A DNA stretch of 22,722 nucleotides from a virus, in the IMG/VR virus record IMGVR_UViG_3300030328_003593, positions 1 to 22,722 of that record. One strand, written 5' to 3'. Positions within the stretch are counted from its first letter, which is position 1. Every line of letters starts with the position of its first letter. The notes below the pieces were generated by a model, which was given only the letters and a program-made list of their open reading frames with translations, searched no databases and was not told the origin of the DNA. Position numbers and translations under genes: made by a program. Below, piece by piece: positions 14,419 to 21,926 of the stretch.

Positions 14419-16332
14419 TCACCCTTTTATTTCACTTAATAAAGATTCCATCTCATTTACTTTTTCCGCTAGTCTTTCCACAACTTCATATGCTTCATCT
14501 GCTGCTTCCAACATTTCATCCAATTGTTCCATAGATACAGAAGTAACTTTTTTGTATTTCTTTCTTCTACTTCTTGGATTCATTTCTGAGACAGATTCAT
14601 CTTTTATTTCATCTACAATAGATTGAGCCTCTGCTCTCTTTTCTTTTTGTGTAAACATAAACATAGTGGATATTGAACTAACTAAATCTTGAAGGGCTTT
14701 TTCATTTCCTTCCTCTATAGGCTCTAATAAAACATTTAAATTCCTAAACTCATCTTTAATATCGCCAATCATAGCGTCAAACTGTTTTATTCTTTTTCTT
14801 AATGTGAAATATCTTTCTAAGGATTTTTCCTCTAACGCTACTTGCTCTTTAGCGTTTTTAAGTTCTTTATTGTCTTCCTCGTCATCTTCTTCTAAAGTTT
14901 CAACTATGGATTTTAATCTAGCAAGTTCTGATTTATCTGGCTTGGTTATCCTATTGAATTTTCTTATAATTTGTATAGTCTGTTCAATAAATGGAACGTA
15001 AGAAATTAGAGATTTAGTGTCTCTTCTAACTTCCTTTAATTTTACTTGGGATTCACTTAATTTTTCTTGGATAGTTTGAATAATTCTATCTTTATATTTT
15101 TCTTTATTTTGAGAAATTTCTTCTACTTGGTCTAAAATTTCCTTTACTTCTGGTCCGATTTTTCCAGTAATGGGGTCTTTTTTTCTCCGGTAAGCAACCG
15201 ATTCACCAACAGGTTTCTTTTTTCCAGTAATAGGGTCTTCATTGTAGTAGGTAGTTTTGATTTCTTTTAAACTACTAAGAAGATTGTTAATAGTATAAGC
15301 AATCATATCTTCTAAATTATCGCTTTTCATATAGCCTTCTAATTCTGCTATTTTATTTACTAACCTTACATCATTCTTCCCTAGTTTTTCTAGTTCCTTT
15401 AGTACCTCTTGTAGTCCCTTCATTATGCTTCCCATTTCATCATATTCTTTTTCAGAAATTTTGTTAAATGCTCTTTGCACTCTAGAGAGATAAGATTTTG
15501 TATCTCTTTTAGCAGTAGGAGTTTTCTTAAAGGTATTAATATGTATATTTTTAAAAGCATCCATAAAGGTCATGTCTTCTTGACCTTCGACAGAATAAGT
15601 GTTGTTCATTATTTCTAATAGCCTAGTTTGAATTTCTTGAACATCAACATCATCTAATTTTTTAACTCTTTTAGGCTTTCCTGTGGCTCTATCGGCTCTT
15701 AAAGGTGGAGAGATGGCAACAAGAATTCCATTTTTAATATACTCAGTTTTGTCAAGTAGGCCTTTTTCACTTTCAGAAATAATTTCCATAGCATCCATAA
15801 TAGTATTGGACTTTTTCATATTTTTTCCAATAAGACCATCATAATCATCTACGTTAAAGAATTCATAGCCGGAAGTGTGTATGCTTTTGGTAGAGGGTTG
15901 TATTTCCATTTCCTTCGCAAGACGTTCTAATGCTGGTAGTGCATTTTCTAGAGTGACATATCTTTGTCTAACAGATTTAAATCTACTATATTCAAATTTA
16001 GAAGCAACTTCTTCTGATTCTTCTGATTCATATGCTTCAGTATCGGTTCCGGCTTGACTCATTCCTTCTCCTCTAGACCCTTGGCCTCCTAATTGGGCAG
16101 AAAAAGCCGCTTCTGCTTCCTCTCTTGCTTCTTGTTCTTCTCTATCTTCTTCTTCTGCCTTTGAAATTAGTTTTCTATAAATAGCGATATTTTCACTATT
16201 CATATTTTCAACTAAAGATTTTATAATTTCGTTCCTACTCGATGTGCCTAGTAGTTTTTTAGTATTTTCATCTAAAGGAACTCTTTTTATAAGAGTATCA
16301 AATGATTTATCTTTAGATATTTCTAAAAACAT
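14419..16332 (-). CDS. Large coiled-coil protein of the head-assembly region
   Basis: A 637-residue protein of unknown family. It is soluble, highly charged and mostly helical, with long coiled-coil stretches (for example KNAKEQVALEEKSLERYFTL and the C-terminal 60 residues ending MESLLSEIKG). Residues 60-115 are an acidic, Gly/Ser-containing low-complexity region. Around residues 360-390 a DPITGK motif occurs twice, 20 residues apart. Start is ATG behind AAGGTG. It lies between portal and protease, where some viruses encode internal head, scaffold-like or head-ejection proteins. Size and coiled-coil content would fit an internal capsid or scaffold-associated protein, but no motif proves it. 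Confidence 0.7.
   Translation of the reverse strand: MFLEISKDKSFDTLIKRVPLDENTKKLLGTSSRNEIIKSLVENMNSENIAIYRKLISKAEEEDREEQEAREEAEAAFSAQLGGQGSRGEGMSQAGTDTEAYESEESEEVASKFEYSRFKSVRQRYVTLENALPALERLAKEMEIQPSTKSIHTSGYEFFNVDDYDGLIGKNMKKSNTIMDAMEIISESEKGLLDKTEYIKNGILVAISPPLRADRATGKPKRVKKLDDVDVQEIQTRLLEIMNNTYSVEGQEDMTFMDAFKNIHINTFKKTPTAKRDTKSYLSRVQRAFNKISEKEYDEMGSIMKGLQEVLKELEKLGKNDVRLVNKIAELEGYMKSDNLEDMIAYTINNLLSSLKEIKTTYYNEDPITGKKKPVGESVAYRRKKDPITGKIGPEVKEILDQVEEISQNKEKYKDRIIQTIQEKLSESQVKLKEVRRDTKSLISYVPFIEQTIQIIRKFNRITKPDKSELARLKSIVETLEEDDEEDNKELKNAKEQVALEEKSLERYFTLRKRIKQFDAMIGDIKDEFRNLNVLLEPIEEGNEKALQDLVSSISTMFMFTQKEKRAEAQSIVDEIKDESVSEMNPRSRRKKYKKVTSVSMEQLDEMLEAADEAYEVVERLAEKVNEMESLLSEIKG
15161..15239. 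repeat. Pair of 19-base direct repeats, 60-base period
   Basis: TTTCCAGTAATGGGGTCTT at 15161-15179 recurs with one mismatch at 15221-15239. On the coding strand each copy encodes DPITGK inside the large coiled-coil protein. The 60-base, in-frame spacing suggests a small tandem duplication of a 20-residue unit that has since diverged between the copies. Confidence 0.7.
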
Positions 16333-16341
16333 AGTAACACC

Positions 16342-16569
16342 TTAAAATGGAATATTTTCCTTTCTTCCTCTTCTTTTTGGAGGCAGACTTACAACATCGG
16401 GAATATCGCTAGATGCTGGACTAACTTTATGAGAACTATCTGGGGGAAGTCCTCCTAGAGATAAATCTCTAGTCTTTTTTACTTCTGCACTTGCATTAGC
16501 GTTTAACGCTTTTACTTGTGCTAATTCTTTTCTTAATCTTATTTCTTTTTGTTTTAAATCTTCAGTCAT
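16342..16569 (-). CDS. Small protein downstream of portal
   Basis: A 75-residue protein. Residues 1-35 form a charged helix (LKQKEIRLRKELAQVKALNA). The remainder is disordered, rich in Pro and Ser, and ends in a basic patch (KRRGRKENIPF). Its ATG overlaps the last base of the portal TAA, so it is translationally coupled to the portal. It could be a portal- or scaffold-associated peptide. No family is recognised. Confidence 0.65.
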   Translation of the reverse strand: MTEDLKQKEIRLRKELAQVKALNANASAEVKKTRDLSLGGLPPDSSHKVSPASSDIPDVVSLPPKRRGRKENIPF

Positions 16570-18233
16570 TATCCTACTCTCCTTTCATTTCTTGTGTCTA
16601 CGTTTTGATTCCCTGCTTCTTTAGGTAGGCCTGTCATTCTTTTATCTGGCCCAACGCTCATTCTCGGTTTATTTCTAGTTGCCGGTGGATTCTCCTGTGG
16701 TTTGCTTAAAGTCTGTTCTTGTATTTGCCCTAATTGACTTTGGTCTATATTTGTTCCAGCATAGGGGTCTAATTCAACTTTTTCTTCTTTAGCCCCTTCT
16801 TTACCTTCTTCTGGTTCTTTTGGTTCAGGTTTCTTAAAAGTAAATTGGCCATCTTCATCCATATCAACTTCAAATCCTAAATTCTTAGTAGAAGCCGCAA
16901 TATTAACTTCAATTTCTCTCTTTCTTAATACTGCTATTTCATCTTCTTCTTCGCTTGGTGGGAGTTTTAGATTCCAATCAGTAATGCCAAACTGTTTAAT
17001 TAAGAATGGGAATACATAATTATTGTAAACATTTTGTGCCATTTGAACTGCTCTATTAGTTACAAGTATTTGCATACCTTCATTGTTTAGCCCACCACTT
17101 GTAGTATTGTCGGCCATAAACACTTTGCTTACTCCAAAGAAAGCAGAAATTCTATCTCTTAAATCATCTTTAACAGAAACATAGTCCATTTCCTTTAGGC
17201 TATCCATGAACTTAATCCACTCAACAGAACCTTTACCGCCTTCTGCTTCAATACCCATTACAGGAATAAAGTGAGGGTCAGTCTCCATCTTCTCTTTAAC
17301 AGACCGCCAAAAAGAACGCATCGAATCCATATTTCTAGTTTGAACTGCAAGTAGGCCTCTAGGCATACGACTTTTTTGATATGATGAGTTGACATAATTT
17401 TCCATAGCAATAAGTGTAGTAATGTGATTATAAAGAGTAATAATAGGAGACATACCATATAATCTAGAAGGACTGTATTTGCTAAAATGCAATACTTCTC
17501 CCCTCAAGTAATGCTGGTCTTTGCCTCCAACTCGATTTACATAATGAACTGGATATAATGCACTACCACATTCTTCACACATTTCATGAGGCTCAGTAGA
17601 AAGAATATGTCTATGATTTACACACGTAAAGCCTTTTGTTCCTCTTTGCCCTAACTCATCAGAATAGATAGCCATAGTTACAGGGTCGCCTCGATAAATT
17701 TCTTTAATGCGATGCATCCTTATTTTTTGATTACCATCAATAAAGTATTCTTTTACTAAAATAATGTAAGCATCATCCATTATGTTCAAGTCATCTTCTA
17801 ATTCTCTAAGGACATCTATGAAAAGTTGTTCTGCTTTGTTAACATATCCTTCTATAAATTTTTCAGCATATTGAAGTTGCTTAACATCTGGAGTTTGTAA
17901 ATTTGTGCTTTCACATCTTGAACATTCGATAACTGGTCTTTTATGTTCTTTGCCACAATCTTTGCATCTTGCTTCGTAGGCTTTTTCCCAAACATATCCT
18001 CTACGAAAAATTTCTTGCTTAAGTTGGGTAATACAAGTCCTAGTTATCACAGAATTTTGAACTATATGGTATAGTAAAGGAGCCGTCATAAGGCTATTCT
18101 GTTGTCTTTCTTGAATACCGATATTGTAGATTTCCCTATCAGCAGGTTTTGGAGTAGAGCGTCTAAATAAGTTCGTAATACTGAATCTTCTTTTCTGTTC
18201 AACGATAGCATCACCTCCTCCCTTATCAAGCAA
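16569..18233 (-). CDS. Portal protein with zinc-ribbon-like insertions
   Basis: A 554-residue portal protein, the dodecameric ring through which DNA enters the head. Support: an N-terminal LFRR segment, the wing/clip pattern (VLHFSKYSPSRLYGMSPI, a portal hallmark), a long helix (ITTLIAMENYVNSSYQKS), GVSKVFMADNTTSG near 367-379, and a Pro/Glu/Lys-rich C-terminal tail. Two Cys clusters are unusual: C90, C93, C104 and C107 form a zinc-ribbon pattern, and C204, H207/H209, C219 and C222 suggest a second. The nominal start is TTG at 18233, overlapping the HMG-CoA lyase stop by eight bases, but a perfect Shine-Dalgarno sits inside the frame (18210-18219), so the true start is uncertain. The frame is clearly coding before the first internal Met at residue 49. 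Confidence 0.85.
   Translation of the reverse strand: MLDKGGGDAIVEQKRRFSITNLFRRSTPKPADREIYNIGIQERQQNSLMTAPLLYHIVQNSVITRTCITQLKQEIFRRGYVWEKAYEARCKDCGKEHKRPVIECSRCESTNLQTPDVKQLQYAEKFIEGYVNKAEQLFIDVLRELEDDLNIMDDAYIILVKEYFIDGNQKIRMHRIKEIYRGDPVTMAIYSDELGQRGTKGFTCVNHRHILSTEPHEMCEECGSALYPVHYVNRVGGKDQHYLRGEVLHFSKYSPSRLYGMSPIITLYNHITTLIAMENYVNSSYQKSRMPRGLLAVQTRNMDSMRSFWRSVKEKMETDPHFIPVMGIEAEGGKGSVEWIKFMDSLKEMDYVSVKDDLRDRISAFFGVSKVFMADNTTSGGLNNEGMQILVTNRAVQMAQNVYNNYVFPFLIKQFGITDWNLKLPPSEEEDEIAVLRKREIEVNIAASTKNLGFEVDMDEDGQFTFKKPEPKEPEEGKEGAKEEKVELDPYAGTNIDQSQLGQIQEQTLSKPQENPPATRNKPRMSVGPDKRMTGLPKEAGNQNVDTRNERRVG
18210..18219 (-). promoter_or_regulatory. Perfect Shine-Dalgarno at portal gene start
   Basis: AGGAGGTGAT on the minus strand is a full complement of the conserved 16S rRNA 3' end. 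It lies 14 bases after the nominal portal TTG. In the portal frame the codons at the normal distance downstream are GCT, ATC and GTT, none of them a standard start, which makes the real start unclear. Confidence 0.55.
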
Positions 18234-19110
18234 CAGGAGATGTTTCTATTATGAATGCTTCGGGTAACTTAAGTTTTTTATCTTGAAAACTTTTAATCCA
18301 GTAAGTTATCTCACTGAGGTTTTCAAGTTCGACTCCTGTTTCATAACCATGATTGTTTGCCCAAGAAATTAACTGGTTAGTAGAAAGGTTTCCCCCACTA
18401 TTTGGTATGAATGGACATCCTCCCAAACCGTTAATACTAGCATCAAAAGTGTCTATTCCCCATTCAGCCGCTACCTTTACATTGTCAAAAATGTCTCTAG
18501 TGTAATTTTTATTTTCATGTAAGTGTAGTGCTATGTTTGCATCAAGTCCTCTAGTCATTTCTAAAGTATGTAGCATTTGAGTAGGATGGGCAACACCAAT
18601 AGTATCGCATAAAACAATAGTTTCTGCCAAGTAGTCTGCTTTGAACATAGCATCTTTTAGAACGTGTTCTTTGGGTTTTCCTTCAAAGGGGCAACCGAAG
18701 GCACAAGACACATACGCTCTTACATTACTTCTATCTACTTCAATTAGCATATCATCTAACTCAGAAAATTTTTCTTTTAAAGACCTATTCAAATTTCTCA
18801 TGTTAAATTCTTTAGAGGGTGAAAAAAAGACATTGAAGTTCTTAGCACCTATTTCCTTAGCATTATCAAATCCTTTTTGGTTAGGAATCAAGACATCGAA
18901 ATCTGCTATTTCTTTAGTTTGTAAAAATACTTCTTTGGAGTCTGCCATATTAGGAACATACTTAGGATGAACGAAAGAGCCGATTTCCATTTGAGTAAGG
19001 CCAGCAGAATATAACTCCTTAACCAAGTGAACTTTATTTTTAGTGGATAATTTGAAACTACTATTTTGTAACCCATCTCTTGGCCCGACTTCGTAGATTT
19101 CTATATCCAC
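18226..19110 (-). CDS. HMG-CoA lyase homologue (virus-borne metabolic gene)
   Basis: A 294-residue TIM-barrel protein of the HMG-CoA lyase family, which splits 3-hydroxy-3-methylglutaryl-CoA into acetoacetate and acetyl-CoA, the last step of leucine breakdown. It begins IEIYEVGPRDGLQN. Residues matching the known catalytic set are present: R11 and D12, E42, the metal ligands D12, H196 and H198, C232 in GLGGCPF, and N241 in GGNLST. The length is full (usually about 300). The HxH loop is altered (HLHENKN instead of HxHDTxG), so activity or substrate could differ. Start is GTG behind AAGGAGGAG. It lies between a LAGLIDADG gene and the portal, overlapping the latter. Related HMGL-like enzymes (isopropylmalate or homocitrate synthases) fit the motifs less well. 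Confidence 0.87.
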   Translation of the reverse strand: MDIEIYEVGPRDGLQNSSFKLSTKNKVHLVKELYSAGLTQMEIGSFVHPKYVPNMADSKEVFLQTKEIADFDVLIPNQKGFDNAKEIGAKNFNVFFSPSKEFNMRNLNRSLKEKFSELDDMLIEVDRSNVRAYVSCAFGCPFEGKPKEHVLKDAMFKADYLAETIVLCDTIGVAHPTQMLHTLEMTRGLDANIALHLHENKNYTRDIFDNVKVAAEWGIDTFDASINGLGGCPFIPNSGGNLSTNQLISWANNHGYETGVELENLSEITYWIKSFQDKKLKLPEAFIIETSPVA

Positions 19111-19112
19111 CT

Positions 19113-20477
19113 CTACTCCTCCTTTAGAACAGTCCCACCAATTTGTTCTATTTCATCCATTACAGAAACTTTACAATTATCTTTATATTTTTGAATATCA
19201 TCTAAATTTATATTTTCTTTTGCCCAATCAAACCCAACATGGTCTTTATGATTTTCCCATTTCATTAATTTAAAAATTTCACCACATCGGTCCTTATACC
19301 AATCTGTTTTTTTGTAGGACTTCTTCATGCGAATTAGTTCTAAGAGAAGTTCAGCATTTCCTTTCTTTAGTCTAAAGTGAGGTAGGCATTTCGTTAGTAG
19401 TTCACTAACATCTGATTGTGAATAAAAATTTAATCTATTTATTAGTCTAGTATCTTGTGGAGATTTTTGGTCTAGATGCATCCTACCAAAACCAATTGAT
19501 TTGTGCATTTCCAGCATGAATGCTTTTCCTCTTTCTCCTGTAGCAACTAGCCCCACTCTAGGATTCATATTTCTATCAAGAGTGATATATCCATCTGAGT
19601 CAATAAATGCCGCAGTATAGGCCCAAATATTCTTTTTTATTTCACTAGGTAATTTGTAATAGGCTCCATCTACAGAAACAATATCCAATTTTTTAATCAT
19701 TTTAGAAATAACATGAGGAGAACAAGTCCTATGCATACTATTTGGCATTCTTTCATGTATTTCTCTAGCACCTATACCTTGGAATTCGCAAACTGTTTTG
19801 ATAATAAAATCCTCTTGTCTTTCTTTTTTGGATTTAGTAATAGACTGACTACTAACTTTAGCAATACAATCTCTAAATTGTTTTTTTGCGGAAGACATAG
19901 TTTTGGATAGCGTGGCATATTCTTTACCGTAGGCCATATCTTTTTGTTCGAGTTCTGCTTCCCAATATTTACACAAAGCATCTACAACTTTTCTTCGAGA
20001 AGATAAATCTTTCATTTTATGTAATTTATGTAGGTCTTTTTCATTGAATCTCATTTTCAATAGAGTTGATTTATAGGGAGATAGCCAGTAAATAGCATCA
20101 ATGCACTTATACAAATGGTCACTATATGCATCAATCATAGTATCAATGGCCTTTGACATTTTATCTCTTTGTTCTCCCTTTAATTCTCTACGAGTTTTTC
20201 TCATAGTTTTTATCAAGTCTGGAATACTATTATCCTCAACTGTGTATTCTTTAGGAAATGAATTCAACATATCTCTTGCTTTACTAGCATTAACATTGTA
20301 TGTATTTGAAATCTTATTAATTTCGTCATACTCCGATAATACTTCTCCAAAGTCAAATTTTAGTTCAATATCTAATTCCTGCTGAACACTTTCTTTTGCC
20401 TCTTCCTCTTCTTGTTCTAACTCAGCAAGACGAGACATTTGAGTAGAGGCTTCTCTGTATTGTTCAGCAGTAGGCAT
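19113..20477 (-). CDS. Winged-helix protein fused to LAGLIDADG endonuclease domain
   Basis: A 454-residue protein. The ATG at 20477 is chosen because GAGGAGTGA lies immediately before it; a GTG two codons earlier overlaps that site. Residues 1-215 are helical and charged, with no assigned family. Residues about 220-278 look like a winged helix (FIIKTVCEFQGIGAREIHER, then VSVDGAYYKL). Residues about 283-400 form a single-motif LAGLIDADG domain: AAFIDSDGYI is the signature helix with its catalytic Asp, and PHFRLKKGNAELLLELI matches the family's second conserved segment. One motif implies dimeric action. It should cut a long DNA target, typical of homing elements, but it is free-standing and fused to a DNA-binding region. 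A role as small terminase or regulator cannot be excluded, since no separate small terminase is visible. Confidence 0.78.
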   Translation of the reverse strand: MPTAEQYREASTQMSRLAELEQEEEEAKESVQQELDIELKFDFGEVLSEYDEINKISNTYNVNASKARDMLNSFPKEYTVEDNSIPDLIKTMRKTRRELKGEQRDKMSKAIDTMIDAYSDHLYKCIDAIYWLSPYKSTLLKMRFNEKDLHKLHKMKDLSSRRKVVDALCKYWEAELEQKDMAYGKEYATLSKTMSSAKKQFRDCIAKVSSQSITKSKKERQEDFIIKTVCEFQGIGAREIHERMPNSMHRTCSPHVISKMIKKLDIVSVDGAYYKLPSEIKKNIWAYTAAFIDSDGYITLDRNMNPRVGLVATGERGKAFMLEMHKSIGFGRMHLDQKSPQDTRLINRLNFYSQSDVSELLTKCLPHFRLKKGNAELLLELIRMKKSYKKTDWYKDRCGEIFKLMKWENHKDHVGFDWAKENINLDDIQKYKDNCKVSVMDEIEQIGGTVLKEE

Positions 20478-20486
20478 ATTCACTCC

Positions 20487-21911
20487 TCAAAAATTTAATC
20501 CTAATCCAAAGTTAGTATTTGCCCTTCTTGGATTATCATCGAACAGGCCCATATCATCTAGAAGTATGAAGTTATCTGTGGCTTGGTAAGTAGCGGCATT
20601 TGCTAAAGCCAAACTCATAACCATATCGTCGTGCGCCCCTACCCCCTCAAATTTACCTCTTTCAGTAATAGCAAACATAGACAATTCCTCAATCAAAGCC
20701 GAAGTAACTCTGCGGCTCTCTTCATTCCCATAAGGGAAATGCATTTTATTGTTTTCTAAAGTCATCTGCAAATTAAGTATTATTTCTTGCTTTTTTCTGC
20801 GAGTGGTGTTGAAATCATGAACATTCAAATCAGCCACTTGGCGAAGTTCTTGTGTAAATGATTTGGCAAAGGTATTGGTTTCAAAAAGAATAACTTCGGG
20901 TCTAAACATTTGACCAATGAGTTTTACCTTCTGTATGTTTTCTCTAAACTCTACATTCTTTGCCCTATCAATATAAATTATTGATTTATTCTCATTTTCA
21001 TCCATTTCTATTACAGTAATTACATTGTAATCGCCATCAGTAGAAATAGCAGGGTCAACACCTACAAAGTATTTCATTCCCTCTCTTTTTTGGGGCTTTA
21101 ATACCAAATCTTTATTCTTAGCACTGTCTAAATGTTCAGGATTAAAGAGAGAAGTTCCAGTTGAAATAGGCACACACATATATTCTCTAGTAAATTTAAG
21201 AGAGCCTATCTCAGCCTTTCTTTCCATCAACGCCTCATAGTTCCACCTATCTGGCCAAAGTGGTTCATTTAAAGCATTAAGACAAGGATAGGTTCTAACT
21301 GTATAGGCTTGATTTTCAGAAAGTTGTTGATAAATATCTGTATAACTAAATGGAGTTCCGATAACTCTCAAAGAAGCAGTATGGTGAAGCGTAGGAATCA
21401 TGTCGCCATAAAACCAATCTGTAACTTTTTGAATACCACTTACACTAAATTCTTTCAAAGGGTCATCAATAACAATTTCTTGTGGGTGAAGACCACGAAT
21501 CTGAGAGCCAACTGAACGCTCTAAGATTTGATTACCATTGGTTAGAGTAATGTTACCAATAGCCCAACCTCTTGCTGGCTTGAATTTCTTTAGTAAAGGA
21601 TGAGCAAATAATTTATCAATATCTCTCATGTGAACCATAGTCTGCTTTTGGTTAGAAGAAATGTATAACATTTGATATGGAGGGGGCTGGAAAACTAAAT
21701 TCCAAACTACCCATGCATGCATAAATACAGATTTACCGTGACCCCTAGAACAGATAATTACTGTTCTTTGAGTAGTATTCATTAGTTCATGCCATTCTTG
21801 TTGATGATTGGCAAAATCTAGACCAAGGACATTTTTAAAAAAGTAAGGAAATGAATTTTTGGATAATTCCATATCCATTTGATGCTCAAGATTAAACAAG
21901 TCTAAGTCCAT
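20487..21911 (-). CDS. terL: Terminase large subunit
   Basis: A 474-residue protein with both domains of the DNA-packaging motor. ATPase: the Walker A-like CSRGHGKS at residues 54-61, Walker B IVIDD at 146-150, and the coupling motif GTPFS at about 185-189. RNase H-like nuclease: VGVDPA (D286), FETN (E344) and AHDD (D428/D429), the acidic triad that cuts concatemers. It docks on the portal and pumps genome into the prohead. Length is typical. The ATG follows a modest ATGGGA and lies 15 bases after the metallopeptidase-like gene. Unusually, two non-packaging genes separate it from the portal. The gene is complete and appears intact. Confidence 0.95.
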   Translation of the reverse strand: MDLDLFNLEHQMDMELSKNSFPYFFKNVLGLDFANHQQEWHELMNTTQRTVIICSRGHGKSVFMHAWVVWNLVFQPPPYQMLYISSNQKQTMVHMRDIDKLFAHPLLKKFKPARGWAIGNITLTNGNQILERSVGSQIRGLHPQEIVIDDPLKEFSVSGIQKVTDWFYGDMIPTLHHTASLRVIGTPFSYTDIYQQLSENQAYTVRTYPCLNALNEPLWPDRWNYEALMERKAEIGSLKFTREYMCVPISTGTSLFNPEHLDSAKNKDLVLKPQKREGMKYFVGVDPAISTDGDYNVITVIEMDENENKSIIYIDRAKNVEFRENIQKVKLIGQMFRPEVILFETNTFAKSFTQELRQVADLNVHDFNTTRRKKQEIILNLQMTLENNKMHFPYGNEESRRVTSALIEELSMFAITERGKFEGVGAHDDMVMSLALANAATYQATDNFILLDDMGLFDDNPRRANTNFGLGLNF

Positions 21912-21926
21912 AATCTATCCCATCTA

